Source: Mucilaginibacter gossypiicola
Lineage (GTDB): Bacteria > Bacteroidota > Bacteroidia > Sphingobacteriales > Sphingobacteriaceae
NCBI RefSeq assembly: GCF_900110105.1
Contig: NZ_FOCL01000019.1
Location: 1-64,000 of the forward strand
Length of the DNA stretch: 64,000 bases
Direction of reading: 5' to 3'
Part shown: positions 44,085-54,265 of the stretch, one piece after another
How positions within the stretch are numbered: position 1 is the first letter of the stretch
Layout of the letters: each line of letters opens with the position of its first letter
The notes under the pieces: generated by a model
Seen by the model: the letters and a program-made list of their open reading frames with translations, nothing else
The model's database searches: none
What the model was told of the DNA's origin: nothing
Program-made: the position numbers and the translations under genes

Positions 44085-44161
44085 TTTTAATTTACCTGGA
44101 TATTAAACAACACCGTTTTTTGATGTACAGTTAAAGAAAGACAGACCGATTTGCAACCAAA

Positions 44162-44755
44162 ATGAGCTTCGATACAGAACACTTAATTGCCGCCGACGAT
44201 TCCATCCTATGGGACCTGTTCAGGGCTGGTGATGAAGTGGCCTATACCCGCTTAATGCAAAAATATTCCAGGCCCTTATTCAACTATGGTTTCCGGATCT
44301 GTCAGGATAAAGACTTTTTAAAGGATTGTATCCAGGATGTATTTCTGGAGCTATGGAACCGCCGGTTGAAGATCAGCCCTACCCCTGCCGTTAAATATTA
44401 CCTTTTTAAAGCCATTAGATTAAGAATTTTTAGGGAACAGTCAAAATGGAACCGCGGCGAGCCTTTGGACGAAAACTATGAATTTGTGGTTGAGTTCAAT
44501 ATAGAATCAAAGATGATCAGTGATGTGGAAACTCTCGAACTGTCTACCCGTATCAAACAGATTTTAAACGCCCTACCCGCCCGGCAACGTGAGATCATGT
44601 ACCTGAGGTTTTATGAAAATCTTGATTTTGATAACATTTCACAGATCATGGATATCAGCAAACAATCGGTACATAACTTGCTGCAAAAAGCTTATAAAAA
44701 CTTCCGATCAGAATGGTTAATCCTGATTACGTTATTTTCAAAACACATTATATAA
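44162..44755 (+). CDS. ECF sigma factor, FecI-like
   Basis: 197 residues. Region 2 is at ~25-85 (LMQKYSRPLFNYGFRICQDKDFLKDCIQDVFLELWNRR) and region 4 at ~135-185 (LPARQREIMYLRFYENLDFDNISQIMDISKQSVHNLLQKAYKNF). The Bacteroidota FecI type works with a FecR anti-sigma and a SusC/TonB receptor carrying an STN domain. Both partners follow here on the same strand (44873 and 46176). It should direct transcription of the susCD pair when the receptor is occupied. Confidence 0.93.
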   Translation: MSFDTEHLIAADDSILWDLFRAGDEVAYTRLMQKYSRPLFNYGFRICQDKDFLKDCIQDVFLELWNRRLKISPTPAVKYYLFKAIRLRIFREQSKWNRGEPLDENYEFVVEFNIESKMISDVETLELSTRIKQILNALPARQREIMYLRFYENLDFDNISQIMDISKQSVHNLLQKAYKNFRSEWLILITLFSKHII

Positions 44756-44872
44756 AAATATCTAACTGCATATCAGCGTCTTAAATAAAAACCTATAACT
44801 TTCTTTCACTTAGAGGGGTAATTTTTTTGCGATTTGGAATATATCGTATTATAAACCAATTGAACAGCTCCT

Positions 44873-45967
44873 GTGACTAACTATAGCGATTACGAAGTTG
44901 AAGACTTTTTGCACGATGATTTTTTCATCAACTGCGTTTTAAATAACACCGCAGACCAACAGGCCTTTTGGGATCAGTGGCTTTTGGATAATCCGGATAG
45001 AAAAAAGGTGATAGACAGTGCGCGTCAAATCATTTCATCTATTAATATTAAACCGCTTGCTAATGGCTTGGCAGATGACGAGGTAAATATATTAGTGTCA
45101 CATGTGCAAAGTCATTTCTATGATGAAAAACCAGAGGCCAGAACACTTAAATTATATCAAACGCAATGGTTCAGGATAGCAGCTATTTTATTGATGTTTA
45201 TTACTGCGGGACTTATATTCTTAAAAACGCGTACCAACCCCACATCCAAACTTTCTTTGGCTGTGGAGGCCAATGGATATATCAATATCACCAACAATAC
45301 AACCGAATCAAAACTGATAAGGATGGCCGATGGCAGCCTTGCGGTTTTAAAACCAGGTTCGGGCTTACGATATCCTAAATCATTTAAAATGGGCCGCGAG
45401 GCATTTTTAAATGGCGAAGCCTTTTTCGAGATCCATAAAAATCCGGCTATGCCTTTCGTAGTTCATAGCCATGAAATGGCAGTACGGGTAATGGGAACCA
45501 GTTTTACAGTAAAATCGTTTAGCATAAACAACGAGTTTAAGGTAATTGTAAATACCGGTAAAGTACTTGTTTACAACCAAAAAGAGGTTCGCAAAAACGA
45601 ATTACCAAAGGCCATGGTGACCCTTTTGCCTAATCAGCAGGTTACCTATACAGCTAAATTAACCCTTGTAAAAAAAGAAACGTTGCCGGTGCCTCTCACC
45701 CTTTCACCCCCGGTAGCACAAAAGGAGTTTACCTTTGATGACGCTCCATTATCGGAGATCATTGATAAAATTAACAAGGCTTACGCCGTAAATATCGAGT
45801 ATGATAAAGCCGCGATTGGTAATATCAACCTTTCGGCGTCATTGTCCGACCGACCTCTCGATGAAAAAATAAAACTTATTTGCAAAGCGATAAACGCCTC
45901 CTGCCAGTTTATCGACGGCCGCATCATCATATCCAATCCAGGCCTAAACCATAGCACAACCAATTAA
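44873..45967 (+). CDS. FecR family anti-sigma factor with DUF4974 C-terminus
   Basis: 364 residues from a GTG start; no in-frame ATG precedes the conserved region. A short cytosolic N-terminal anti-sigma part (~1-95) is followed by a membrane helix (WFRIAAILLMFITAGLIFL, ~100-118), a FecR domain (~140-245, RMADGSLAVLKPGSGLRYPKSF, VRVMGTSFTVKSF) and a DUF4974 secretin-like tail (KEFTFDDAPLSEIIDKINKAY). It relays the ligand signal from the STN domain of the receptor to the sigma factor. A GC-rich hairpin with T-run lies between it and susC, so transcription of the two may be uncoupled. Confidence 0.9.
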   Translation: MTNYSDYEVEDFLHDDFFINCVLNNTADQQAFWDQWLLDNPDRKKVIDSARQIISSINIKPLANGLADDEVNILVSHVQSHFYDEKPEARTLKLYQTQWFRIAAILLMFITAGLIFLKTRTNPTSKLSLAVEANGYINITNNTTESKLIRMADGSLAVLKPGSGLRYPKSFKMGREAFLNGEAFFEIHKNPAMPFVVHSHEMAVRVMGTSFTVKSFSINNEFKVIVNTGKVLVYNQKEVRKNELPKAMVTLLPNQQVTYTAKLTLVKKETLPVPLTLSPPVAQKEFTFDDAPLSEIIDKINKAYAVNIEYDKAAIGNINLSASLSDRPLDEKIKLICKAINASCQFIDGRIIISNPGLNHSTTN

Positions 45968-46074
45968 ATTAATCCTTAAACAAATTATGATTGCACATGA
46001 AAGAAATGATTACATAAGCCTCCACTGAAAAAAAGAAACCGGCAATATTTGCGGTACTGCCGGTCCAAAAGTTT

Positions 46075-46137
46075 AGCCCCAAATGTTTGATATCCATTTT
46101 ACTGTAACCTCTTGCAAAGGTTGAGTGGGGCTTTTTT
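46075..46137 (+). terminator. Terminator/attenuator-like structure between fecR and susC
   Basis: AGCCCCA (46075-46081) pairs with TGGGGCT (46126-46132), directly followed by TTTTT. Inside it AACCT...AGGTT forms an inner hairpin, and upstream another hairpin ACCGGCA/TGCCGGT spans 46038-46064. It may end the fecIR transcript or act as a leader attenuator for susC. Confidence 0.6.
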
Positions 46138-46175
46138 GTCAAGTTATTAACGAATTATTAACTCTAACCAAATTT

Positions 46176-49100
46176 ATGAAATATAAACCTATACTCGTAA
46201 AAATAATGAAGATCACGTTTTTACAGTTAACATTAAGTCTCTCATTATTAGGAGCTGCCATTGCCAAAGAATCAAAAGCACAGGCTATTCTTGATACAAA
46301 AATATCAGTAAGCGAAAGCAATACTGCCCTAAAAACAGTGATCAAAAAGCTGGAACAACAGTACCATATTAATTTTGTATACAGTCCTGATCTGATCAAT
46401 AGTAATCAAAAAGTTAACGCCACTTATAATCAAGAAGCATTAGGAAGTGTACTTACTGACCTGTTTACACCTTTAAATCTTGCATTTGAAGTTTCGGGTG
46501 ATGTGATTGTGATCAGAGGTATCGGCCCTCGCTTAAGCTTACCTTCTCTCAACAAACGGAACGACCTGGATATGACCCAGGCACCTGTTTCGGGTAAGAT
46601 AGTTGATGAAAAAGGCTTACCGGTACCGGGCGTTTCAATAATTATCAAGGGCACCAAAACAGGAACGGTAACCGATGTCAATGGAGGTTTTAGTTTAAAC
46701 GTTGCACCGGGCACCGTACTGGTAATTTCGGCAGTTGGATTTGAAACACAAGAAATACCGGCTAAAGAAGGATCGATGAATATCGCCCTTGTACCCGCCA
46801 ACAATAACCTTACCGAGGTTGTGGTAGTAGGTGCGGTAATAAAGAAAGGCGATCTAACCGGATCGGTAGGAAGCGTTAGCGAAAAAACACTTAAAGAATT
46901 ACCGGTAACAAACGTAAATCAGGCTATTCAAGGCCGCGTTGCCGGTGTGTTGATCCAGAATACTGATCCTCGCCCCGGTGGTACGGTATCTATTAAAATA
47001 CGTGGTAATAACTCCATCCAATATGGTTCAAACCCAATTTACGTTGTGGATGGTTTAGTCGTTGAAGATGGCTTTAACTCTATTAACCCCGATGACGTTG
47101 CCAGTGTTGACATTTTGAAGGATGCATCTGCAACAGCACTTTATGGTGCCCGTGGTGCTAACGGTGTGGTTTTGATCACCACCAAAAAGGGCAAAAGTGG
47201 TGAAGGAAAAATTGATTACAACGCATGGGTTGGCTTTCAGTCTTTTACTCATAACATCAATTACTTAAATGCGCAACAGATAGTTGATTTGCGCGTAGAT
47301 GCATACGCTAACAGGTATATGGATGATAATCCGAATGCCGACAGGGCTGCCTATGTTAAAACCCTGCTTTCGCCCGGCTCGCCAGCTTTTGGCGCCGACG
47401 AGTTGCAAACATACAACGCAGGTAAAACCTACAACTGGCTCGACAGGATCAAGCAACGCGGCGTTCAGCAGAACCACACTGTCAGCTTTTCAAAAAGCAC
47501 TAACGACGGGTCATCTCTATACGTAAGCTTTAACTATACCGATCAAAAAGGCTTATTAAAAACATCGGATTATAAACGCTACGGCGGCAAGGTGAATCTT
47601 GATCAAAAAATAAAACCATGGTTAAAAATTGGTACCAACACCACCTTTGCCCGTACCGAAGAATCATATATTGATGGCGGCGTATTTAATATTGCGGCGA
47701 ATGCTAACCCTTTATTGCCGATAAACGACACCGCTGCTTACTTAAGTTGGAAAGGCATCAAAAGCCCCGATTTGTATAATCCAATTCGAAGTTTAAGAAT
47801 TGATGGCAAAGGCAATCAAAACCGCTTGTTAACAACCAATTATGTTGTTATAAACCCTATTCAGGGCTTAAATATCCGCAGCGGTTTTTCTGTTGATGTG
47901 CGTAACCAAAACTATTTCAACTATATTCCGAGGGATTTAGGTCAGTCAATACGAAACTCAACCAGTGGTAGCGCTACCCAAAAAAAGGACAACTGGTTAA
48001 ACTGGCAGTGGGACAACTCAGTAACCTATGATAAAAGCATTGGCAAAAATAATTTCTCGGCCCTGGTTAGTTTTGGCTTAACTAAAAACAACCATGATTA
48101 CAACCAGGTTGATGCACAGGGTTTTGCTACCGACGATTTCTCATTCAAATACCTTGGCGGTGCATATCTTAAAGATAAGTTCCAGCTTCAGTCGGATTTC
48201 ACCACTAACTCATTGGTAAGTTACATTGGCAGGCTGAACTACAACTACGACAACAAGTATTTTGCTACTTTAACCGGTCGTTATGACGGCTCATCAAGAT
48301 TTGGCAATGGGAACAAATGGGGACTATTCCCCTCGCTTGCTTTGGCGTGGAATGTAGCGCGCGAAGATTTCATGAAGGATGCCAACATCGATAACCTTAA
48401 ACTCCGTGCAGGTTATGGTATTTCCGGTAACCAAAACATACCAGATTTTGCTTACCGTTCATTGTACAGGCCGGTATTCACCAATGGCTCTGTAACCTAC
48501 GTATCTGATGGCCGCTTAGGTAACCCTAACCTACGCTGGGAAAAACAAAAACAACTGAACGCAGGTGTTGACCTTGGTATCCTGAAAAATAGGCTTAATA
48601 TTACTGCCGATTATTTCATTATCCATAACAACGACCTGTTGATGCAGCGTACGCTTTCAACAACCAGTGGCTTCAATAATACCATTGATAACGTTGGTGC
48701 GCTGTTGAACAAAGGCTTTGAATTAAATGTAAACGCACATATCATTAATCATAACGATTTTCAGTGGGATTTTAGCGCAAACATTTCATCTTACCGCAAC
48801 AGGATCACTAAACTTTATGGCAGCGTTGATGCTATTTATAACTATGGTGGTTTTACCGGTGTTGATATCCAACGTGAGGGCAACCTCTTCCTGGGCAAAT
48901 CATTGAACTCCATTTATACCTATAAGTTCGAAAAAATAGCCCAGCAGTCGGATATGGATCGTATAAAGGGTATCGACTATGGCGGCCGTACTATCCGTCC
49001 GGGTGATATAATTCCTGTTGATGTTAATGGCGATAAAAAGGTTGACGACGCCGACCGCATTGTGGTTGGTAATACCGATCCTAAATTTTACGGTGGTTTC

Positions 49101-49541
49101 TCAACCAATTTTACTTATAAAAACTTATCGCTTAACGGTGTATTCACCTACAACGTAGGCGGCAAAAAGATCAGTGGTTTGTATGAAGGCCTGCTTAACG
49201 GCACCGGCGAGTATGCAGGTATCGACGACGAGCTTAACCGCTGGACACCAACAAACACCAGCAGCAACATCCCAAGGGCATATCAGGGTACCGGCCGCTA
49301 CGGAATTGGCGAAACAGATTATGCTGTACAAAACTCATCATACCTAAGGTTATCTGCCTTAACGCTGGCCTACAGCTTTAACCAGCAGTTTATGAAAAAG
49401 GCAAGGCTAAGCAACCTGCGGGTATATGTAACAGGCAGCAACCTGTTCACCATAACCAAATACAAAGGTTATGACCCGGAAGGCGGCGATGGCTATCCAA
49501 TGCAAAAAATGATTGTAGCAGGTGTTAATGTTGGATTTTAA
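46176..49541 (+). CDS. SusC/RagA TonB-linked outer-membrane receptor with N-terminal STN signalling domain
   Basis: 1121 residues from the ATG at 46176; a longer frame from 46125 would start inside the upstream terminator hairpin. A signal peptide is followed by an STN/secretin domain (~45-115, KKLEQQYHINFVYSPDLI) that contacts FecR. Next come a carboxypeptidase-D regulatory domain (~135-215, VSGKIVDEKGLPVPGVSIIIKGT), a plug (NQAIQGRVAGVLIQN, IRGNNSIQYGSNPIYVVDGL) and a 22-strand barrel ending in aromatic NVGF. It imports glycan or peptide fragments with the SusD lipoprotein. No glycosidase lies next to it, so the ligand is open. Confidence 0.95.
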   Translation: MKYKPILVKIMKITFLQLTLSLSLLGAAIAKESKAQAILDTKISVSESNTALKTVIKKLEQQYHINFVYSPDLINSNQKVNATYNQEALGSVLTDLFTPLNLAFEVSGDVIVIRGIGPRLSLPSLNKRNDLDMTQAPVSGKIVDEKGLPVPGVSIIIKGTKTGTVTDVNGGFSLNVAPGTVLVISAVGFETQEIPAKEGSMNIALVPANNNLTEVVVVGAVIKKGDLTGSVGSVSEKTLKELPVTNVNQAIQGRVAGVLIQNTDPRPGGTVSIKIRGNNSIQYGSNPIYVVDGLVVEDGFNSINPDDVASVDILKDASATALYGARGANGVVLITTKKGKSGEGKIDYNAWVGFQSFTHNINYLNAQQIVDLRVDAYANRYMDDNPNADRAAYVKTLLSPGSPAFGADELQTYNAGKTYNWLDRIKQRGVQQNHTVSFSKSTNDGSSLYVSFNYTDQKGLLKTSDYKRYGGKVNLDQKIKPWLKIGTNTTFARTEESYIDGGVFNIAANANPLLPINDTAAYLSWKGIKSPDLYNPIRSLRIDGKGNQNRLLTTNYVVINPIQGLNIRSGFSVDVRNQNYFNYIPRDLGQSIRNSTSGSATQKKDNWLNWQWDNSVTYDKSIGKNNFSALVSFGLTKNNHDYNQVDAQGFATDDFSFKYLGGAYLKDKFQLQSDFTTNSLVSYIGRLNYNYDNKYFATLTGRYDGSSRFGNGNKWGLFPSLALAWNVAREDFMKDANIDNLKLRAGYGISGNQNIPDFAYRSLYRPVFTNGSVTYVSDGRLGNPNLRWEKQKQLNAGVDLGILKNRLNITADYFIIHNNDLLMQRTLSTTSGFNNTIDNVGALLNKGFELNVNAHIINHNDFQWDFSANISSYRNRITKLYGSVDAIYNYGGFTGVDIQREGNLFLGKSLNSIYTYKFEKIAQQSDMDRIKGIDYGGRTIRPGDIIPVDVNGDKKVDDADRIVVGNTDPKFYGGFSTNFTYKNLSLNGVFTYNVGGKKISGLYEGLLNGTGEYAGIDDELNRWTPTNTSSNIPRAYQGTGRYGIGETDYAVQNSSYLRLSALTLAYSFNQQFMKKARLSNLRVYVTGSNLFTITKYKGYDPEGGDGYPMQKMIVAGVNVGF

Positions 49542-49562
49542 TACGATTTAATCATACTTGAA

Positions 49563-51110
49563 ATGAAAAGAAAATATATTTTGATGTTGCTTGCTTTTGT
49601 GGTGGTAGCATCAGGCTCATGTAAGAAATTTGTGGTTCAGGAACCGCAAACTGCCTTAACTGAGGAACAGGTTTTTTCAAAGCTCGATAATATCGAGCCC
49701 CTGGTATTAGGCTTATATACCAGCTGGCGAAACGTTAAAAAAGACCGCGGTGGCTTTATGTTTACCCTTGGCAGCGATGAAGCCCAGCAGGGTGCTTACC
49801 AGGTAAAAACCGATGACAGACAGGCCGGGATTGACCGCTACAATGGCTTTTTAGCGCCAAGTAACACAGCACTTGCCGAACAATGGAATAACCGTTGGCC
49901 GGTAATATCAGCGGCAGCAAAAGCAGTGTACGCCCTGGGGCTTAACAAAGAAGAAGGTACCAGGAAAAATACACTTTTGGGCGAATCAAGTTTTATACGC
50001 GCGGCATTAACATTTGAAATTTCCCAATACTGGGGCGAGATACCCATTATTGACCAGGCCAAATTTCAGGAATATGGCACAAAACGCCAACCGTTACCTT
50101 TGGTGTACCAGTTTATAATTACCGACCTTGAAAACGCAGTAAAGTATCTGCCCGAAACGCAAACTGATAAACGACGCGCCACAAAAGGGGCGGCATTGAG
50201 CCTGTTAGGAAAAGTATATTTATATGCCCCGGCAGCCTCTAATGTGCGCGACTATGCTAAAGCCAAATCTTATTTTGAGCAGGTGGTTAACAGTGGCAAA
50301 TATTCACTGGTACCCAATTATGCCGACCTATGGAAACCAGCCAACGCCAACAGTACCGAATCAATTTACGAATTTCAGTTCAACAACGTTTACCCGGATA
50401 ACAACCAATGCCAGTGGCAAATGGGATCAAGGTCATTGGCTGATATAGATCAGTATTGCTACTTTGGAGGTTATGATTTGATGGTACCAACAACGTACTG
50501 CTATTCGGATGCAAGCAAAGGTGGCTTATGGGAGGATGGCGACGTGCGTAAAGGTGAAAGCATACGCTATGACTTTGTTTATAAGGGTAAAATCCCGGTG
50601 CTCAACCCTACTTTTGGCGGTGATGAACTTGATCCTCACGTGAAAAAATACGAAGACATCCGTACAGACGGCACACTAAGTTTTTGGCTTTCGGGCAAAG
50701 ACATCTTCTTTTTACGCTATTCGGATATCCTGCTGTGCTATGCTGAAACACTTAATGAAACCGGCAATACCTCACAGGCCGTTGATATTGTAAACAACCA
50801 GGTACGCAAAAGGGCCTGGGGCGGCACTTTACCGGCCGATAAACGCTGGAACAATGGCATGTCGGCCGATGAGTTTCGTACCAAAATGCTTGATGAACGC
50901 ATGCGTGAGCTGTGTTTTGAAGGCTGGAGAAGAATGGACCTCATCCGCTCTGGCAAGCTGGTTGATCTGGTTAAGGCGCGTAACAAGTGGACCGCCCAAT
51001 CGGGCACCATACAGCAGTATCACAACCGCTACCCTATCCCGCTTCAGGAAATTAAACAGAACGATGATATTGGCGAAAGCGATCAAAACCCTGGTTACAC
51101 TAATAACTAA
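49563..51110 (+). CDS. SusD/RagB outer-membrane lipoprotein
   Basis: 515 residues. A lipoprotein signal ends at SGSC (C20). The SusD fold shows in the N-terminal TPR-like helices, the RAALTFEISQYWGEIPII region and the C-terminal KRAWGG / MRELCFEGWRRMDLIRSGKL block, ending YPIPLQEIKQNDDIGESDQNPGY. It is the surface lid/ligand-binding partner of the SusC receptor, whose gene ends 21 bases upstream, and it closes the FecI/FecR/SusC/SusD locus. Confidence 0.95.
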   Translation: MKRKYILMLLAFVVVASGSCKKFVVQEPQTALTEEQVFSKLDNIEPLVLGLYTSWRNVKKDRGGFMFTLGSDEAQQGAYQVKTDDRQAGIDRYNGFLAPSNTALAEQWNNRWPVISAAAKAVYALGLNKEEGTRKNTLLGESSFIRAALTFEISQYWGEIPIIDQAKFQEYGTKRQPLPLVYQFIITDLENAVKYLPETQTDKRRATKGAALSLLGKVYLYAPAASNVRDYAKAKSYFEQVVNSGKYSLVPNYADLWKPANANSTESIYEFQFNNVYPDNNQCQWQMGSRSLADIDQYCYFGGYDLMVPTTYCYSDASKGGLWEDGDVRKGESIRYDFVYKGKIPVLNPTFGGDELDPHVKKYEDIRTDGTLSFWLSGKDIFFLRYSDILLCYAETLNETGNTSQAVDIVNNQVRKRAWGGTLPADKRWNNGMSADEFRTKMLDERMRELCFEGWRRMDLIRSGKLVDLVKARNKWTAQSGTIQQYHNRYPIPLQEIKQNDDIGESDQNPGYTNN

Positions 51111-51139
51111 TTTATTTAGCCTATATCATATTAACCAAA

Positions 51140-51170
51140 AAAGGCCGCTCAATTGGGCGGCCTTTGCTTT
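51140..51170 (+). terminator. Intrinsic terminator after susD
   Basis: AAAGGCCGC (51140-51148) pairs with GCGGCCTTT (51157-51165) with an 8-nt loop; it lies between susD and the convergent ompA-like gene and may serve both. Confidence 0.85.
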
Positions 51171-51192
51171 TGAAGTGAATTAAAAATTTCTA

Positions 51193-52569
51193 TTAATACA
51201 ATGTAAACTCAACCCTGCGGTTAGCCTGACGGCCTGCTGCAGTTTTGTTTGTAGCAATTGGTTGGGTTTGACCATAACCGGTTGCTTCAATACGTGAAGG
51301 GTTTGCACCTTTACTTGCCAGGTACGATTTAACCGACTCGGCACGATCTTTTGATAAACGCATGTTCAAATCAGCCGAACCTGTGTTATCAGTATGACCG
51401 GCAAGTTTCAGGCTAAAGTTTTTATCAACTAATAACTGTGCTACCCTATCCAAACTTGGATATGAATGCGCACGGATTGTTGCTTTACCCAAATCAAACT
51501 CAAGATTTTTGATGGCGTCTTTAACTACTTTTTTATCTTCTTCGGTGACATAAACAACCGGTTTAGCTAAAGGACAGCCAGAGCCATCAACCTTTTGACC
51601 AGCAGGTGTGTTAGGGCATTTATCGTTAACGTCAACTACACCATCTCCATCACTGTCGGTAGTTAACTTGGCAAGGTTAGCATTGGTTGTAGCAAGGTCA
51701 CTGGCCAACTGTGCATTTTTAGCCTTTTCGGCATCAATCTGTTGCTGTAGCTCGGCACGGGTGCGTTGATTTTCCCATTGGTACTCGGTACGCATTGATG
51801 ATACCGGGTTATGAACTGCCATTTGTGGTTTTTTCTTGCTGCCTAATGCAAACTCTAAACCAACATGAGCGTACGAAAATCTGTCATCGCCTCCGCCAAA
51901 GTTATAGCCGTCAAAATTATCTGACTGAACAAAGTTAACCTGGTAACCCAAATCAAGGTTGATACCCGGAGCAAGATTGAATTTTAAACCTGTACCAATC
52001 GGAATGAATACTTCATTAATGTGCCCGTTATCGGTTTTCTTAAAATTTACCTGCTGACCGCCAACTGGTGTAACTCTTGGGGTGTAGTTCATATAACCTG
52101 CCCCCGCAGTTAAGTAAGGCTGAATAAACGGCCTGTCATGTCGCCAGTTAATATTTGCCAATGTAAAGTTTGCGCTCAGCGCTGCCGACCAATTTAGTTT
52201 TGTAGAGTAAGATTCATAAGGAGATGTGCCTGTCGAGTTTATCTGGCTGTGTGATGATGCCACCTGGCCACGAAGGAAATCGGCTTGTAAGCCAAATGAT
52301 GGTAATATTTGTTTTTTAATGTAAGCGCCATATCCAAATTGTTCGCTTGGGTTAGTAAAATCCTGCCTGTTGTTACGGCCAAAAATAGTAAAGGGCGTTA
52401 GCAAACCGCCATGTACACCTATAGACCAGGTACGTAGTTGGTCGCCGCCTGAAAATGGTTTTACGTAATCTTTTGCTGTAGCTGAGGTATCTGCCGATTG
52501 GGCGAATAATTTACTGCCAATCATAACCCCGGTGAGGAGCAGTGAGGCTTTTTTTAAATTTGTTTTCAT
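51193..52569 (-). CDS. OmpA family outer-membrane protein
   Basis: 458 residues from the ATG at 52569, giving a signal peptide that ends at LFAQ. Residues ~40-240 form the porin-like beta-barrel (LRTWSIGVHGGLLTPF onward). A coiled coil (~265-300, ELQQQIDAEKAKNAQL) leads into a thrombospondin type-3 calcium loop (DSDGDGVVDVNDKCPNTPAGQ). The C-terminal OmpA peptidoglycan-binding domain (~345-458) has LAGHTDNTGSADLN and SKDRAESVKSYL. It tethers the outer membrane to peptidoglycan. The 308-base gap upstream (52570-52878) shows nothing else. Confidence 0.92.
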   Translation of the reverse strand: MKTNLKKASLLLTGVMIGSKLFAQSADTSATAKDYVKPFSGGDQLRTWSIGVHGGLLTPFTIFGRNNRQDFTNPSEQFGYGAYIKKQILPSFGLQADFLRGQVASSHSQINSTGTSPYESYSTKLNWSAALSANFTLANINWRHDRPFIQPYLTAGAGYMNYTPRVTPVGGQQVNFKKTDNGHINEVFIPIGTGLKFNLAPGINLDLGYQVNFVQSDNFDGYNFGGGDDRFSYAHVGLEFALGSKKKPQMAVHNPVSSMRTEYQWENQRTRAELQQQIDAEKAKNAQLASDLATTNANLAKLTTDSDGDGVVDVNDKCPNTPAGQKVDGSGCPLAKPVVYVTEEDKKVVKDAIKNLEFDLGKATIRAHSYPSLDRVAQLLVDKNFSLKLAGHTDNTGSADLNMRLSKDRAESVKSYLASKGANPSRIEATGYGQTQPIATNKTAAGRQANRRVEFTLY

Positions 52570-52878
52570 ATTTATAAGTTTAATTATACGTTTAACATTC
52601 AAGAAAAACGTACAAAGGGTTATCCAACATTGATGCCATCAAAATTTGGCAACCGGAAAACCCGCTGATAAATACTTCGAAAACAAATCGAAAAAAATCA
52701 ATAGAATTTTAATATAAAACGCTGATTAACTAAGCCAAACACCAGTGTTTTCATGATGCAATTCAGATAAGCTAAAACAGGTAATTCGCACCCGTTTTTT
52801 AACTTTTTGTACCAAATGGTTAATGAGTTAAAAAGAATACAGTTTTGTACAGATATGGAGTAATTAACAAAACAGTTG

Positions 52879-53718
52879 CTAAGCCATTACGGCAACCATA
52901 TTGAACAGATTTTCGCCAAGGTTAATATTTCCGCTGATCTCTGATGCTTCTAATGCAGTTTGCGGATCAATGCCTTTGGTAAATACTTTCCAGGCGATGT
53001 CGGGGGATAAAGTAACTATCGTATCCGGGGTTGAACCTGCATTTTTGGTGAGTGCCCAGCCCTCGGTCATCTTAAGCAGGTGCCAGTTTCCGCCTGCTTC
53101 ACCCGTTACCTTAATTTGAACAAGGACGCCTGCATTAGCTATAACAGTGCGGTATGCATGTGGCAGTCCACACATAAAAGTATCTATACATGGATAAAAC
53201 AATTCGACAGTGAGAATGCCTTGTTTACCTACCGCTTCGCGAATCTGTTGCTGATGATGAAACTTTTCGGTGTATTCCCTGGCAATATGAAACCAGTTAA
53301 CGGAATGCTCCCCTCCTGCCCAGGCTACAGAAAATGGTGCTGGTGCAAACGGGTCTGCCTTAGCCATAATTTCGCCGTATTGCTTACCTGTTGTTTCCAA
53401 TAATTCGGTAAGTAACTGCGAGCTCATACGCCTCATGGCTTTTACCCAGGTGGCATTTAATCCATTCAGAAAATCCACTAAATCATTATAGCTATTAATG
53501 GGGTTAGACGGAGGGTCTCCGGCAAATTGATGAGAAGAAGAAATAACCCGGATGTTCCCATCTAACAAATGGGCGGCAATATCTTTTACTGTCCAGAGCT
53601 TTGCCAATGTGGGTTTATTCCAGTCATCGGCTGATAAAGATTTAAGCAACTCTATCAGCTTTTGATCCAAAAGGGGGAACAGGTGAACTGTTTTAATAGG
53701 GACTTCCTGTTCCGCCAT
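52879..53718 (-). CDS. Maleylpyruvate-isomerase N-terminal-domain protein (DinB/YfiT-like fold)
   Basis: 279 residues from the ATG at 53718 (AEQEVPIKTVHLFPLLDQKL). A frame to 53766 would overlap the OsmC gene and is not used. Residues ~10-165 form the four-helix metal-binding fold (DWNKPTLAKLWTVKDIAAHLLDGNIR, HSVNWFHIAREYTEKFHHQQQIREA); the histidines around residues 40, 138 and 150 are the likely metal ligands. The C-terminal ~100 residues resemble an SCP2/MDMPI-C-like domain. Mycothiol is not expected in Bacteroidota, so another thiol or no cofactor is likely. It lies 28 bases after the OsmC gene and is probably co-transcribed with it. Confidence 0.78.
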   Translation of the reverse strand: MAEQEVPIKTVHLFPLLDQKLIELLKSLSADDWNKPTLAKLWTVKDIAAHLLDGNIRVISSSHQFAGDPPSNPINSYNDLVDFLNGLNATWVKAMRRMSSQLLTELLETTGKQYGEIMAKADPFAPAPFSVAWAGGEHSVNWFHIAREYTEKFHHQQQIREAVGKQGILTVELFYPCIDTFMCGLPHAYRTVIANAGVLVQIKVTGEAGGNWHLLKMTEGWALTKNAGSTPDTIVTLSPDIAWKVFTKGIDPQTALEASEISGNINLGENLFNMVAVMA

Positions 53719-53746
53719 TTGATATTTTAATAAGTAATAGAATCTA

Positions 53747-54175
53747 TTATGCAGCAGGGTGAACAATCACCTTCCACTTAATTTCGGCACCGGCTTTTGA
53801 AAGCGTTGCAGCAACCGAGCAATATTTGTTAATAGAAAGCTCGGCAGCACGCACGGCTTTATCTTCGTCAACGTTTCCGTAGATGTGAAATTCAATATCT
53901 ACATCTTCCCATAGCGAAGGTTCTTTACCGGCTTCGCGTTCGCCGTTAACCACCATTTTGTAATCTGTAATTTCCTGGCGCTGTTTCTTCAGGATACTGA
54001 TCACGTCAATTGCCGAGCAGCCGGCCAGGCCCATTAAAAGCATCTGCATTGGGCGGATTCCAAAATCCTGGCCGCCACTTTCCGGACTGCTGTCCATTTT
54101 CACTGTGTGTCCGTTGGCGTCAACAGCTTCAAAGCCAAAATCGCCATGTACACGTTTTAAATTAATCTGAGCCAT
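53747..54175 (-). CDS. OsmC family protein (copy 1)
   Basis: 142 residues. The OsmC/Ohr-type cysteine pair is present: C53 in GLAGCSAIDV and C119 in NKYCSVAATLSKAGAE. The preceding MDSSPESGGQDFGIRPMQML matches the OsmC dimer contact. Likely a cytosolic thiol-based peroxidase for organic hydroperoxides; the natural substrate is unclear. A second, only distantly similar OsmC gene lies at 57037. It opens the unit that continues with the YfiT-like gene. Confidence 0.9.
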   Translation of the reverse strand: MAQINLKRVHGDFGFEAVDANGHTVKMDSSPESGGQDFGIRPMQMLLMGLAGCSAIDVISILKKQRQEITDYKMVVNGEREAGKEPSLWEDVDIEFHIYGNVDEDKAVRAAELSINKYCSVAATLSKAGAEIKWKVIVHPAA

Positions 54176-54265
54176 ATTATCAGGTATTATTGTGCTAAGT
54201 TATACAATTAAGCGCTTATGCTAAAACGCACTACTGTTGTTTAATGAGTTTTCAGTAAAAATGAC

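Noticed and set aside
46125..46175. N-terminal extension of SusC
   Set aside because: Begins inside the hairpin with T-run and precedes the true signal peptide start at 46176.
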